Assembly: GCA_946567425.1 (NCBI GenBank)
Contig: CAMNXF010000001.1
Location: 185,719-249,718 of the forward strand
Direction: 5' to 3'
Origin: an uncultured Clostridia bacterium
GTDB taxonomy: Bacteria; Bacillota; Clostridia; Oscillospirales; Ruminococcaceae
DNA: 64,000 nt
Made by a program: the position numbers and the translations under genes. Shown here in pieces: positions 25,443 through 34,699 of this stretch. Position 1 is the first letter of the stretch. Every line of letters begins with the position of its first letter. The notes beneath the pieces are model-generated. The model was not told the DNA's origin. It saw only the letters and a program-made list of their open reading frames with translations, and did not search any database.

Positions 25443-26147
25443 GTGAAAAGTTCGAAAAAATTGATTTGCTGCGCGGTGATTGTCGCTGTTTTGGGCATTG
25501 GCGTAACTGTTGCCGCGCAGGCGGCAAACGCGGGTAAAGAGCAGCTCGTTTCCGATACGGTCAGCGAACCGCCGCTTTCGGAGAGCAGCATTTCCGAAAC
25601 GTCCGAGCCGGAGACAGTTGATTCGGAAGTATCGGACAGTGTTCACGACGACACGGACGGGTCGTCAGTAACTTCGGAGGAAACGGGGAGTGCGCCTGTT
25701 TACGCGGATGAGGAAGAACAGCAGCCGCCGGAAACTGTCAAGCAGTATCTTCCCACAGTAAACGCACCCGATGATATCAACTATTGCGATGTCAATGACT
25801 TCTTGCCTACCGGAGATTGGGGAGGCGCTGTAATTATTGAAACGGAGCCGCGTAGCGAGGTGTATGCAGTCAGCGGCGGCGAGGTGATTTTCACGGATTA
25901 CGAGTTTGGTGGAGGTCATATGATAATTATAAAGCACGAAGACGGGCTTTACGGTTTATATTATCATCTGGATCTTAACGACGGAGTTTTAGTTAAAAAA
26001 GGTGATATCGTTGAAGCGGGTCAGCTTATCGGATTAACGGGCAATACGGGATTAACGGATAAAGTATGTTTAGGTTATAAATGTTGCAGTAATCCGTTTT
26101 ATCCGGCTTTTTTGCTTAGACATCCGGAAATGGCTGAATATGCTTAG
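25443..26147 (+). CDS. Secreted LytM (M23)-fold protein lacking metal ligands
   Basis: This 234-residue protein has an N-terminal signal peptide or anchor (residues 5-29, ending AAQAANA), then a long Ser/Glu/Asp-rich spacer (residues 35-100), then a LytM/M23-like beta domain (residues 115-234: SEVYAVSGGEVIFTDYEFGG; HMIIIKHEDGLYGLYYHLD; VKKGDIVEAGQLIGLTGNTG). Active M23 peptidases need an H-x3-D ligand pair before this region and HLHF after it. Here the first site reads TGDWGG and the last reads DKVCLGYKCC, so zinc binding is lost. It may therefore be a binding or activating protein, as EnvC and NlpD are. Translation starts at GTG with GGGAGAGG upstream. Confidence 0.8.
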   Translation: MKSSKKLICCAVIVAVLGIGVTVAAQAANAGKEQLVSDTVSEPPLSESSISETSEPETVDSEVSDSVHDDTDGSSVTSEETGSAPVYADEEEQQPPETVKQYLPTVNAPDDINYCDVNDFLPTGDWGGAVIIETEPRSEVYAVSGGEVIFTDYEFGGGHMIIIKHEDGLYGLYYHLDLNDGVLVKKGDIVEAGQLIGLTGNTGLTDKVCLGYKCCSNPFYPAFLLRHPEMAEYA

Positions 26148-26160
26148 GAGGTAGTATTGT

Positions 26161-26691
26161 ATGAAAAAGGTAGTATCACTTGTTTTGACTTGTGTTATTA
26201 TGCTCACATCTTTTGTAGTTGTTGCTTATGCCGACATTTCGGAGTATGAAGGGGCTTTTGGCGTTATTACTAATGCCGAGGGAGAGGTGGTCGAGGTAAT
26301 TCCGATGCCGAGACAAACATATTTGGATAAGGTGTTTACGCTCACCCCAGGAGATACGCTTACGACTTATCAATATGAACCAAATTCGACATTCGCCGCC
26401 GGATTTAGGCTTAATAATAAAAACAATGTATTGACTACAAGAAACGCCACTGTTCTCATTGAGTTGTTCGGTTCAAGTACGATTGGCAGCGATGGGAAAA
26501 TTCTGTTAGAGAAATACACATTTTCTACCAATTCGGAAAACAACTTGTACAATGAATATTATGACGACTATCCATATGATTGGGTGCGTCTTGGAGCTAA
26601 CCCGACAAGCACAATGCGCTATTTTAACGCAAGATATACAAATAAATCCTCCTTTACAATAGATCTTAATGTTGTTGTAGTCATGTTTTGA
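26161..26691 (+). CDS. Secreted protein of unknown function
   Basis: This 176-residue protein has a clean signal peptide (VVSLVLTCVIMLTSFVVVAYA, residues 4-24, cleavage after AYA). The mature part is predicted all-beta, Asn/Thr/Tyr-rich (YQYEPNSTFAAGFRLNNKNN), with one acidic Tyr cluster (NEYYDDYPYDW). There is no Cys in the mature part and no anchor. It follows the LytM-like gene by 13 bases with AGGAGG upstream, so the two are an operon and may work together at the cell wall. The gene is visibly more A+T-rich than its neighbours. Confidence 0.75.
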   Translation: MKKVVSLVLTCVIMLTSFVVVAYADISEYEGAFGVITNAEGEVVEVIPMPRQTYLDKVFTLTPGDTLTTYQYEPNSTFAAGFRLNNKNNVLTTRNATVLIELFGSSTIGSDGKILLEKYTFSTNSENNLYNEYYDDYPYDWVRLGANPTSTMRYFNARYTNKSSFTIDLNVVVVMF

Positions 26692-26710
26692 TTTTCAATT
26701 TGAACATGGT

Positions 26711-26740
26711 AAAAGGGCATATTGGCGTATATGCCCTTTT
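26711..26740 (+). terminator. Terminator after the secreted protein gene
   Basis: A perfect 12-bp stem AAAAGGGCATAT/ATATGCCCTTTT with loop tggcgt. The open frame of the next gene can be extended into it, but the true tag start is downstream at 26758. Confidence 0.88.
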
Positions 26741-26757
26741 ACGGAAAGGAATATATA

Positions 26758-27345
26758 ATGTGTTTAAAGAGGTGCGAATGGGCGGGCAGCGATCCCGTCT
26801 ATATCGCCTACCACGACAACGAATGGGGAAAAACCGAGCACGACGACCGCAAGCTCTTTGAAATGCTCATTCTCGAGGGAATGCAGGCGGGGCTGTCGTG
26901 GATAACGATTCTGAAAAAACGTGAAAACTTCTGTAAGGCATTCGACAATTTCGATGCGGAAAAGATCGCCGAATACGGCGAGGAGAAAATCGCCGAGCTG
27001 CTTGCGGACGCGGGGATTATCCGCAACAAGCTTAAAATAAACGCCGCCGTAGCCAACGCAAAAGCGTTTCTGGAGGTTCAGCGCGAGTTCGGCAGCTTCG
27101 ACAAATTTATATGGAGCTACGTTGACAACACCGCGATAGTCAACCGTCCGAAAACCCTCGCCGACGTCCCCGCAAGCACTCCGCTGTCCGATAAGATAAG
27201 CAAGGACTTGAAGAAACGCGGTTTTAAATTTGTCGGCACAACGATAATTTATTCGTTTATGCAAGCTGTGGGAATGGTGGACGACCATGTGATTTCTTGC
27301 TTCTGTCACTCGGATAACAGAAAAATGCACAAAAAGCCGCGCTGA
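26758..27345 (+). CDS. tag: DNA-3-methyladenine glycosylase I
   Basis: This 195-residue base-excision enzyme removes 3-methyladenine. It starts CLKRCEWAGSDPVYIAYHDN, the zinc-binding Cys being near the N-terminus as in Tag. Also typical are EWGKTEHDDRKLFEMLILEG, MQAGLSWITILKKRENF and FKFVGTTIIYSFMQAVGMVD; the C-terminal DDHVISCFCH supplies the remaining His/Cys zinc ligands. ATG 26758 with GGAAAGGA is chosen because the longer frame would start inside the preceding terminator. A strong terminator at 27331-27358 closes the gene. Confidence 0.95.
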   Translation: MCLKRCEWAGSDPVYIAYHDNEWGKTEHDDRKLFEMLILEGMQAGLSWITILKKRENFCKAFDNFDAEKIAEYGEEKIAELLADAGIIRNKLKINAAVANAKAFLEVQREFGSFDKFIWSYVDNTAIVNRPKTLADVPASTPLSDKISKDLKKRGFKFVGTTIIYSFMQAVGMVDDHVISCFCHSDNRKMHKKPR

Positions 27346-27360
27346 TTTGCGGCTTTTTTT
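27331..27360 (+). terminator. Terminator after tag
   Basis: Stem AAAAAGCCGC/GCGGCTTTTT (10 bp, 8-base loop) with a run of seven T. Confidence 0.92.
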
Positions 27361-27373
27361 GTTGATTTGTCAC

Positions 27374-27401
27374 TTGATTTTTTTCTCAAATGGTGTATAA
27401 T
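27374..27401 (+). promoter_or_regulatory. htpG promoter
   Basis: TTGATT (27374-27379), 16-base spacer and TATAAT (27396-27401). The CIRCE operator begins 12 bases after the -10, so a bound repressor would cover the transcription start. Confidence 0.75.
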
Positions 27402-27412
27402 ATAATTATGAG

Positions 27413-27439
27413 TTAGCACTCTCATGACTAGAGTGCTAA
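27413..27439. promoter_or_regulatory. CIRCE operator (HrcA binding site)
   Basis: TTAGCACTC, nine bases, GAGTGCTAA: a perfect match to the CIRCE consensus with canonical spacing. HrcA represses heat-shock genes through this site. It lies between the htpG promoter and the htpG ribosome binding site. Confidence 0.97.
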
Positions 27440-27462
27440 AAATGAAGAGGGGAGAAACAATT

Positions 27463-29364
27463 ATGAGTGAAACAAAAGAATTTAAAGCCGAATCCAAGCG
27501 CCTGCTTGAAATGATGATCAATTCGATCTACACGCACAAGGAGATATTCCTACGCGAGCTTATCTCCAACGCCTCGGACGCAATGGACAAGCTGTATTTC
27601 AAGTCGATGCAGGACAGTTCCGCCGAGGCTGTAACGCGCTCGGATATGGCGATAACGCTCGAATTGGATAAGGACGCGCGCAAGCTTACGATCTCCGATA
27701 ACGGCATCGGAATGACTGCCGAGGAGCTTGAAAATAATCTCGGCACTATCGCGCAGAGCGGTTCGTTTGCGTTCAAAAAGGACAACGAAAAAGCTGAGGA
27801 CGTGGATATAATTGGACAGTTTGGCGTAGGATTTTATTCCGCGTTTATGGTAGCAAAGCGCGTTACCGTAATCTCCAGGGCGTTCGGCACGGACAAGGCG
27901 TTTATGTGGCAGAGCGAGGGCGTTGACGGTTACACTGTTTCCGAAGCCGAAAAGGACGGTCACGGCACGGTCATCACGTTGGAAATTAAGGACAACACTG
28001 AGGAAGAGAATTACGATGAGTTCCTCACCTCGTATAAGATAAAGGAGCTTGTCAAGAAGTACTCCGACTATATCCGCTACCCCATAAAAATGGATGTTGA
28101 GCACGAAAAGCTCAAAGAGGGCACGGGAGTTGACGGCAAGGAGCCGGAATACGAAAAGGAGATCGTCACCGAAACGCTCAATTCGCAGATACCTATTTGG
28201 AAAAAGGCGAAGTCCGAGCTTAAAGACGAGGACTACAACCAATTTTACAAGGACAAGTTTTACGACTACACCGACCCGCTGCTGCATATTCATTCCAAGA
28301 CCGAGGGCACGGCGACCTATTCCGCGCTGCTGTATATCCCCGAAAAAGCGCCCTACGATTACTATTCGAAGAACTTTGAAAAGGGCTTGCAGCTCTATTC
28401 GAGCGGAGTTATGATAATGGAGAAATGCGGCGATCTGCTGCCCGATTATTTCAGCTTTGTGAAAGGATTGGTCGACAGCGAGGACTTGTCGCTGAACATC
28501 TCGCGCGAAATGCTCCAGCACGACCGTCAGCTTAAAATTATCGCGAAGAGTATTGAGAAGTCGATAAAGAACGAGCTGAAAAAGCTCCAGAAGAACGACC
28601 GTGAAAAGTACGAAAAATTCTTTGAAACGTTTGGCACTCAGATAAAGTACGGCATCTACGAGAGCTACGGAATGAACAAAGCGGACTTGCAGGATCTGCT
28701 GATGTTCAAGACCTCCAACGGCGGCGTGACCACTCTCGAGGAGTACGTTTCCCGTATGAAGGAGGAGCAGAAGTACATCTACTTCGCGAGCGGTTCGAGC
28801 GTTTCCCGTATTGAAAGTCTGCCGCAGACCGAGCTTGTCCGCGACAAGGGCTTTGAGATACTCTACCTCACCGACCATGTGGACGAATTCTGCTTACAGA
28901 TGATGCACGACCTCGATGGCAAGGAGTACAAGTCCGTTTCCGCCGATGACCTCGGACTGGAGACCGAGGAGGAGAAAGAGGAGATCAAAAAGGAGCAGGA
29001 GGACAATCAGGGTTTGTTCGATTTCCTAACTGAGAGGCTCGGCGGCAAGGTAAAGGCGGTCAAGCTCTCGCAGCGCTTGAAAAATCATCCCGTTTGCATT
29101 ACAAGCGAGGGCGCGCTGTCCGTCGAAATGGAAAAGGTGCTCTCCGCAATGCCGAACGGCGAGGGCGCGAAAGCCGAGAAGATACTCGAGATCAACCCAA
29201 ACCACGCTATATTCGGCAAACTGAAATCGCTCTTCGAGACCGACAAGGACAAGGCGGGCGAGTACGCGGATATCCTCTATTCGCAGGCGTTGCTTATTGA
29301 GGGTATGCCCATTGAAAATCCCGTTGAGTTTTCCAATAAGATCTGCGAGATAATGGCGCAATAA
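27463..29364 (+). CDS. htpG: Chaperone protein HtpG (Hsp90)
   Basis: This 633-residue ATP-dependent chaperone has the N-terminal GHKL ATPase with Bergerat motifs [26 protein letters not shown] and [11 protein letters not shown]. The middle domain contains the catalytic Arg region ([13 protein letters not shown]), and the C-terminal dimerisation domain follows. GAGGGGAG (27447-27453) sets ATG 27463; the longer open frame begins inside the CIRCE element. The gene is alone on its transcript, with a terminator at 29375-29404. Control by CIRCE/HrcA is notable, because Bacillus subtilis htpG is not in the HrcA regulon. Confidence 0.97.
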   Translation: MSETKEFKAESKRLLEMMINSIYTHKEIFLRELISNASDAMDKLYFKSMQDSSAEAVTRSDMAITLELDKDARKLTISDNGIGMTAEELENNLGTIAQSGSFAFKKDNEKAEDVDIIGQFGVGFYSAFMVAKRVTVISRAFGTDKAFMWQSEGVDGYTVSEAEKDGHGTVITLEIKDNTEEENYDEFLTSYKIKELVKKYSDYIRYPIKMDVEHEKLKEGTGVDGKEPEYEKEIVTETLNSQIPIWKKAKSELKDEDYNQFYKDKFYDYTDPLLHIHSKTEGTATYSALLYIPEKAPYDYYSKNFEKGLQLYSSGVMIMEKCGDLLPDYFSFVKGLVDSEDLSLNISREMLQHDRQLKIIAKSIEKSIKNELKKLQKNDREKYEKFFETFGTQIKYGIYESYGMNKADLQDLLMFKTSNGGVTTLEEYVSRMKEEQKYIYFASGSSVSRIESLPQTELVRDKGFEILYLTDHVDEFCLQMMHDLDGKEYKSVSADDLGLETEEEKEEIKKEQEDNQGLFDFLTERLGGKVKAVKLSQRLKNHPVCITSEGALSVEMEKVLSAMPNGEGAKAEKILEINPNHAIFGKLKSLFETDKDKAGEYADILYSQALLIEGMPIENPVEFSNKICEIMAQ

Positions 29365-29374
29365 ATTCGGAATT

Positions 29375-29409
29375 ACGCCGCCGCTCATATCCAAGCGGCG
29401 GCGTTTTTA
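29375..29409 (+). terminator. Terminator after htpG
   Basis: A perfect 11-bp stem ACGCCGCCGCT/AGCGGCGGCGT with 8-base loop and five T. Confidence 0.92.
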
Positions 29410-29435
29410 TTGACCGTTAATAGGAGATGAATATT

Positions 29436-29609
29436 ATGGCTTCAAACTGCGAAGAATGCGTAAACTATGTTTACGATGAGGATTATGAATATTATACCTG
29501 TCTTGTCAATCTTGACGAGGACGAGATGTACCGTTTCTTGAAAGGCACGAATTACGACTGCCCGTATTACGAGCGTGACGACGATTATTTCCTTGCCGGG
29601 AAACAATAA
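29436..29609 (+). CDS. Small cysteine-containing acidic protein (DUF6472-like)
   Basis: This 57-residue protein begins ASNCEECVNYVYDEDYEYYT, then CLVNLDEDEMYRF, and ends CPYYERDDDYFLAGKQ. Four Cys (C-x2-C, C, C) in an acidic, Tyr-rich frame suggest a small metal-binding protein. I believe it belongs to the uncharacterised DUF6472 group, widespread in Clostridia. TAGGAG at 29421-29426 fits ATG 29436 (9-base spacing), not the ATG at 29427. It stands alone after the htpG terminator, so its promoter would have to lie in about 20 bases, or it is read through from htpG. Confidence 0.75.
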   Translation: MASNCEECVNYVYDEDYEYYTCLVNLDEDEMYRFLKGTNYDCPYYERDDDYFLAGKQ

Positions 29610-29741
29610 ATAGTCCTAAAAATTTTGTATAACAATTGTGCAAATTGAATGCAATTCCGAGAGAAACGTGTCCGCTTTTGTGAAAGATTACAAATATTTG
29701 TTATATTTTTTGTTTTTTCTTACAGTAATCGTCATTATCCC

Positions 29742-29770
29742 TTGAAATTTCTGCTAAAAAAGTGTATAAT
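29742..29770 (+). promoter_or_regulatory. glgP promoter
   Basis: TTGAAA (29742-29747), 17-base spacer and TATAAT (29765-29770), about 50 bases before the glgP ATG. Upstream (29610-29740) the DNA is very A+T-rich. Confidence 0.8.
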
Positions 29771-29820
29771 ATAATTGTATTGTTATTTGAGAGGATACCG
29801 AAGAAAGGGGTATTGATATT

Positions 29821-32223
29821 ATGAAATCACCGTTATCCAAGGACGAGCTGCTCAAACAGCTCAAAACAATTTTGGAGTACGACTATCGTACAAACGTTAA
29901 AGAGGCGTCTGTTACGCAGATATACCGTGCGCTGTCTACGATTGTGGTAAATCACATGAAAGAGAAGCGCCACGACTTTATGCACGACTGCAATTCCAAG
30001 GGCAGAAAGCAGGTTTACTATCTGTCGATGGAGTTCCTTATGGGACGTTCGCTCAAGACCTCGCTGTACAATCTCGGTATGCAGGACGAGGCGGAGAAGG
30101 CTCTTGAGGAGATGGGCATAAAGATTGACAGAGTGTACGACGAGGAGCCGGACGCGGGTCTCGGCAACGGCGGTCTGGGTCGTCTGGCGGCTTGCTATAT
30201 GGACGGTCTGGCTACTTGCGATTACCCCGCTACGGGTTATTCTATCCGCTACGAGTACGGCATTTTCAAGCAGAAGATAATCGACGGCTGGCAGACCGAG
30301 TTCCCCGATAACTGGCTTCCGGGCGGCGGCGCGTGGCTCGTGCCCGTTCCCGATCAGGCGGTCGAGGTTCGTTTTGACGGTCAGATACAGGAAAAGTGGG
30401 ACGAAAATTACCACAGCCTCGAGCACGTAAACTATAACAGCGTAAGCGCTGTTCCGTATGATATGTACGTTTCGGGCTACGACAGCAAGGGCATTTCCAA
30501 GCTGCGCTTGTGGAGCGCGGAGAGTATGTCGTTCGATATGGCGTCGTTCAACACGGGCGATTATGCGAACGCGCTCGGTGCAAACAACATCGCGCACTCC
30601 ATTTCCAAGGTGCTCTACCCCAACGACAACCACGCGGAGGGCAAGGCGCTACGTTTGAGACAGCAGTACTTTATGTGCGCGGCTTCGGTAGGCGATATTG
30701 TAATGCGCCACATGAAGGTTTACGGCAGCCTTGACAATTTCCACGAAAAAGTCGCTATCCATATCAACGATACTCACCCCACTCTGGCTATTCCCGAGCT
30801 TATGAGAATACTGCTCGACGAATGCGGCTACGGATGGGAAAAGGCTTGGCATATCGTTACGAATACGTTCGCGTATACCAACCACACCGTTATGGCGGAG
30901 GCTCTTGAAAAGTGGGATCAGGGTATGGTCGAAAGAATACTCCCGAGAATTTACCAGCTCATCTGTGAGATCAACCGCCGCTACTGCGAGGATATCAGAA
31001 ACAGAACGGGCGACGAGGACAAGGTCGCTAAAATGTCGATCGTTCAGGACGGCAAGATACACATGGCAAGTCTCTGCGTTGCGGCTTCGCACAGCGTAAA
31101 CGGCGTTTCCAAGCTGCATTCGCAGATCATCAAGGACGACGTATTCCGCCTCCAATACCTCGACAAGCCGCACCAGTTCAAGAACGTCACAAACGGTATC
31201 GCGTACCGCCGCTGGCTGCTCCAGAGCAACAAGGGTCTTACCGATCTGCTCGCCGAGTGCATAGGCGAAGGCTTCAAAAAGGACGCTTCGGAGCTTATCA
31301 AGTTCCAGGTATTCGCGAACGACAAGTCCGTTCTGGAGAGACTCGGCAAGATTAAGCGCGAAAATAAGGAGCGTTTTGCGCAGTTCGTTGAAAAGTCGGC
31401 GGGCGTTAAGCTCAACCTCGACAGCATTTTCGACGTTCAGGTAAAGCGTTTGCACGAATACAAGCGTCAGCAGCTCAACGCGATGAACATTCTTGCGGAC
31501 TACAACTACCTCAAGCAGAACCCGAACGCTCCGTTCGTTCCCAAGACCTACATTTTCGCGTCCAAGGCAGCGCCGGGATACTATATAGCAAAGCAGATCA
31601 TCAAGATGATCTGGTGTATCGGCGAGGAGATCAAGCACGATCCCGTTCTGCGCGAAAAGCTCTCGGTCGTATTTCTTGAGGACTACCGCGTTACCCTGTC
31701 CGAGATCCTTATGCCCGCTGCGGAGGTTTCCGAGCAGATCTCGCTCGCGGGTACGGAGGCTTCGGGCACGGGCAACATGAAGCTTATGCTGAACGGCGCG
31801 CTCACTCTCGGCACTTACGACGGCGCTAACGTTGAAATTCATGAGGCGGTCGGCACGGATAACATCTTCATCTTTGGTATGAGAACTCCCGAGGTGAACG
31901 ATCTTCGCATGAGAGGCTACAATCCGCAGTCCTTTATCGATCAGAATCCCGTTCTGCAGAACGTTATACAGAGAATGTACAACGGCATAAACGGCGCAAC
32001 ATTCAACGAGCTTGCGGACTCTATCAGAAACAAGGACTTCTATATGGCGCTTGCGGACTTTGACAGTTACCGCGGCACACAGGATTATATCAGCCAGGTC
32101 TACAAGGATCAGCTTGATTGGAACAAGAAGTCGCTGATGAACATCGCGGGTGCGGGACGTTTCTCCGCAGACAGAGCGGTACAGGATTATGCACGCGATA
32201 TCTGGAACTTGAAATATTTGTAA
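29821..32223 (+). CDS. glgP: Glycogen/maltodextrin phosphorylase
   Basis: This 800-residue GT35 enzyme releases glucose-1-phosphate from alpha-1,4-glucans. Recognisable regions are YYLSMEFLMGRSLKTSLYNL near residue 60, GLGNGGLGRLAACYMDGLAT near 115, INDTHPTLAIPELMRIL near 320 and the pyridoxal-phosphate lysine in GTEASGTGNMKLMLNGALTL near 650. Length matches bacterial phosphorylases. AAGGGG upstream of ATG 29821 is the ribosome binding site. A GH13 enzyme follows after 76 bases, an alpha-glucan degradation pair. Confidence 0.97.
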   Translation: MKSPLSKDELLKQLKTILEYDYRTNVKEASVTQIYRALSTIVVNHMKEKRHDFMHDCNSKGRKQVYYLSMEFLMGRSLKTSLYNLGMQDEAEKALEEMGIKIDRVYDEEPDAGLGNGGLGRLAACYMDGLATCDYPATGYSIRYEYGIFKQKIIDGWQTEFPDNWLPGGGAWLVPVPDQAVEVRFDGQIQEKWDENYHSLEHVNYNSVSAVPYDMYVSGYDSKGISKLRLWSAESMSFDMASFNTGDYANALGANNIAHSISKVLYPNDNHAEGKALRLRQQYFMCAASVGDIVMRHMKVYGSLDNFHEKVAIHINDTHPTLAIPELMRILLDECGYGWEKAWHIVTNTFAYTNHTVMAEALEKWDQGMVERILPRIYQLICEINRRYCEDIRNRTGDEDKVAKMSIVQDGKIHMASLCVAASHSVNGVSKLHSQIIKDDVFRLQYLDKPHQFKNVTNGIAYRRWLLQSNKGLTDLLAECIGEGFKKDASELIKFQVFANDKSVLERLGKIKRENKERFAQFVEKSAGVKLNLDSIFDVQVKRLHEYKRQQLNAMNILADYNYLKQNPNAPFVPKTYIFASKAAPGYYIAKQIIKMIWCIGEEIKHDPVLREKLSVVFLEDYRVTLSEILMPAAEVSEQISLAGTEASGTGNMKLMLNGALTLGTYDGANVEIHEAVGTDNIFIFGMRTPEVNDLRMRGYNPQSFIDQNPVLQNVIQRMYNGINGATFNELADSIRNKDFYMALADFDSYRGTQDYISQVYKDQLDWNKKSLMNIAGAGRFSADRAVQDYARDIWNLKYL

Positions 32224-32299
32224 TAATTAAAACAACTCGGCAGATCCGTCGGCAGCACTCAGCCGGCGGAAATGCTGTTTTAACGGGGAGAAATTTATA

Positions 32300-34186
32300 A
32301 TGGGAATGCCTATTTTCGACTGCTTCGACACGCAGTACAAGCACCCTTTCGGGGCGCTTCGGCGCGGTCAGCCGTCCATGTACAATGTGAGGATACCGAA
32401 ATATATGCAGGTCTCGGGGCTTACGCTGGTAATGTTCCGCCCGGGCTACAAGGAGCGCTTTATTGAGCTTGATCTTCAGGATGAGAGCGGTGAGGACAAT
32501 ATATATTCATGTGTGTTCATGCCGAATAACGTTGGCGTACATCAGTACTACTTCACCTGCATACTTGACGGCCGCCGCCGCTACATCAAGCGCAGCGGCG
32601 CGAGTATCGGCGTGTTTGAGGGCGAAGAGCTGTTTCAGCTTACCGTTTTCGACGAGAACCTGTACACGCCCGCGTTTGTCCGCGGAGGAATAATGTATCA
32701 GATATTCCCCGACCGTTTTGCGAAGAGCGGAGTTGAACACGAAAACGTTCCGACCGACAGGATAATGCGCGACGACTGGTACGGCACGCCCTACTATCGT
32801 CCCGATGAAAAGGGCATTGTCCGCAACAACGACTATTTTGGCGGCGATCTGCGCGGAATTATCGAAAAGCTCCCGTATATCAGGGAGCTTGGCGTTACCA
32901 TAATCTATCTGAACCCGATATTCGAGTCGCACGAAAATCACCGCTACAACACCGCGAATTATGAAAAAATTGACCCGCTCCTCGGCACGGAGGAGGATTT
33001 TGTCGAACTTTGCGACAAGGCTCACGAAATGGGCATCGACATTATCCTGGACGGTGTTTTCTCGCATACGGGCGCGGATTCTGTCTACTTCAACAAATTC
33101 GGGCGCTACGGTGATAGCACCGGTGCATATCGCGACCGCAACAGCCCTTATTTCCCGTGGTATTCGTTCATCGGTTACCCTGACCGCTACGACAGTTGGT
33201 GGGGCATTACAACACTGCCCAACGTTGACGAAAACAATTCCGCCTACACCAAATATATCTGCGGCGACGGCGGTATTCTGCAAAAGTGGATCAAACTCGG
33301 CGCGCGCGGCTGGCGATTGGACGTTGCGGACGAGCTGCCCGACGACTTCCTTGACAACCTCAACAAAGCAGTCAAGAAAATGGGTGACGACAAGATAATC
33401 TACGGCGAGGTTTGGGAGGACGCGTCCAATAAGGAGAGTTACGGCGTTCGCCGCCGCTACCTTATCGGTGGACAACTCGACAGCGTTATGAACTATCCGT
33501 TCAAGGAGGCTATCCTAAACTACGTGAAATATGCCGACGCAAAGGCTTTCACGGACAGCATTCTGACGATACTCGATCACTACCCGAAGCCCGCCGTTGA
33601 TATGCTGATGAACTTCCTGTCCACGCACGACACCGAACGCGCTCTGACGCGGCTCGGCGGCGAGGAGGTCGGCTGGCACGACAAGGATTGGCAGTGCGAG
33701 CGTTACCTTGACGGACCGCAGTATCTGTACGGCATTTCGCTGTTGAAATGCGCTATGGTATTGCAGTTTTTTCTGCCCGGCATTCCGTCCGTGTATTACG
33801 GAGACGAGGCGGGAATGGAGGGCTACCGCGACCCGTTTAACCGCCGCTGTTATCCGTGGGGACAGGAAAATCTCGAGCTTATCGAGTTTACGAAGCAGCT
33901 CTCCAAGGTGCGCACGGGAACGCGCGCGTTTGAGCAGGGAGAGCTGCGGTTTATCGAAGTGGACGACAAGGTCTGCGTGTTCTCGCGTTCGGACAAGATA
34001 ACACGTCACGCGGCGATAATCTTCCTCAACAAGTCCACAAAGGGGCGCACATTCGAGGTGAAAACCGAGCAGACCGATATGTTCTACGATTTTGTTCCCG
34101 CGTTCGACCACTACAACAAGGGTATACGCGATAATAAGATAACTGTCGCGCCGTTTGATTACGCGGTGGTATATTGTAAGGTATAA
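32300..34186 (+). CDS. GH13 neopullulanase/cyclomaltodextrinase-like hydrolase
   Basis: This 628-residue alpha-amylase-family protein has an N-terminal beta domain (residues 1-125) like that of GH13_20 and related cyclodextrin- or maltodextrin-cleaving enzymes, then the TIM barrel. The conserved regions are DIILDGVFSHTG, GWRLDVADEL (nucleophile Asp), YGEVWEDA (acid/base Glu) and LSTHDTERAL (third Asp). There is no signal peptide, so it acts inside the cell and would feed GlgP. A GGGGAG ribosome binding site precedes ATG 32300. The exact specificity (neopullulanase, maltogenic amylase or cyclomaltodextrinase) cannot be settled by eye. Confidence 0.92.
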   Translation: MGMPIFDCFDTQYKHPFGALRRGQPSMYNVRIPKYMQVSGLTLVMFRPGYKERFIELDLQDESGEDNIYSCVFMPNNVGVHQYYFTCILDGRRRYIKRSGASIGVFEGEELFQLTVFDENLYTPAFVRGGIMYQIFPDRFAKSGVEHENVPTDRIMRDDWYGTPYYRPDEKGIVRNNDYFGGDLRGIIEKLPYIRELGVTIIYLNPIFESHENHRYNTANYEKIDPLLGTEEDFVELCDKAHEMGIDIILDGVFSHTGADSVYFNKFGRYGDSTGAYRDRNSPYFPWYSFIGYPDRYDSWWGITTLPNVDENNSAYTKYICGDGGILQKWIKLGARGWRLDVADELPDDFLDNLNKAVKKMGDDKIIYGEVWEDASNKESYGVRRRYLIGGQLDSVMNYPFKEAILNYVKYADAKAFTDSILTILDHYPKPAVDMLMNFLSTHDTERALTRLGGEEVGWHDKDWQCERYLDGPQYLYGISLLKCAMVLQFFLPGIPSVYYGDEAGMEGYRDPFNRRCYPWGQENLELIEFTKQLSKVRTGTRAFEQGELRFIEVDDKVCVFSRSDKITRHAAIIFLNKSTKGRTFEVKTEQTDMFYDFVPAFDHYNKGIRDNKITVAPFDYAVVYCKV

Positions 34187-34199
34187 GGGGGATAATGTT

Positions 34200-34658
34200 A
34201 TGTGTTTGGTCTGCGAGAGAATAGAGATAATCAAAAACGGTGAAAACCCGTATTTTGTTCGGGAGCTTGAAACGGGCTATGCCGTTATCGGCGATCATCA
34301 GCATTTTAAAGGCTTTACGCTGTTCCTCTGCAAGCGGCACGAAACTGAGCTTTTTCACCTCGACAGAGAGTTCAAAATGAAATTCCTCGAGGAGATGTCA
34401 ATAGTCGCAGAGGCTGCCGCAAAGGCATTCGGCGCGGAGAAAATGAACTACGAGCTTCTGGGAATGGGCGACGCGCATTTGCACTGGCACTTATATCCGC
34501 GCAGGGCGGGCGATATCGGCGATCATGGAAATCACGGCAAAGGCCCGGTGTGGTGGCTGCCCATGAACGAAATGTACGACGACAGCACACGCCCCTCCGC
34601 AGAAGAGCTTTCGGAGATGAAAGAACGGCTTGCTATTGAGTTGAACAAGCTGCTGTAA
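34200..34658 (+). CDS. HIT-family protein
   Basis: This 152-residue protein carries the histidine triad HLHWHLYPR (residues 103-111), the nucleotidyl transferase/hydrolase site of HIT proteins, and the beta strands before it (YAVIGDHQHFKGFTLFLCKR). An N-terminal CLVCERIEII pair of Cys plus later His could bind zinc, as in some HIT hydrolases. The substrate (dinucleotide, nucleoside phosphoramidate or sugar nucleotide) is unknown. It follows the GH13 stop by 13 bases with AAGGGGG, so it belongs to the glgP operon, closed by the terminator at 34664. Confidence 0.88.
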   Translation: MCLVCERIEIIKNGENPYFVRELETGYAVIGDHQHFKGFTLFLCKRHETELFHLDREFKMKFLEEMSIVAEAAAKAFGAEKMNYELLGMGDAHLHWHLYPRRAGDIGDHGNHGKGPVWWLPMNEMYDDSTRPSAEELSEMKERLAIELNKLL

Positions 34659-34663
34659 TAATT

Positions 34664-34692
34664 AAAGCGCCTATGATTTAGGCGCTTTTTTT
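34664..34692 (+). terminator. Terminator of the glgP operon
   Basis: Stem AAAGCGCCTA/TAGGCGCTTT with 5-base loop and a T-run. Confidence 0.9.
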
Positions 34693-34699
34693 GATGTAT

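Noticed and set aside
27550..28878. 442-codon open frame antisense to htpG
   Set aside because: Same reason: a shadow of a strongly conserved coding gene with biased third positions.
30649..31842. 397-codon frame antisense to glgP
   Set aside because: Shadow frame; glgP on the other strand has full family conservation here.
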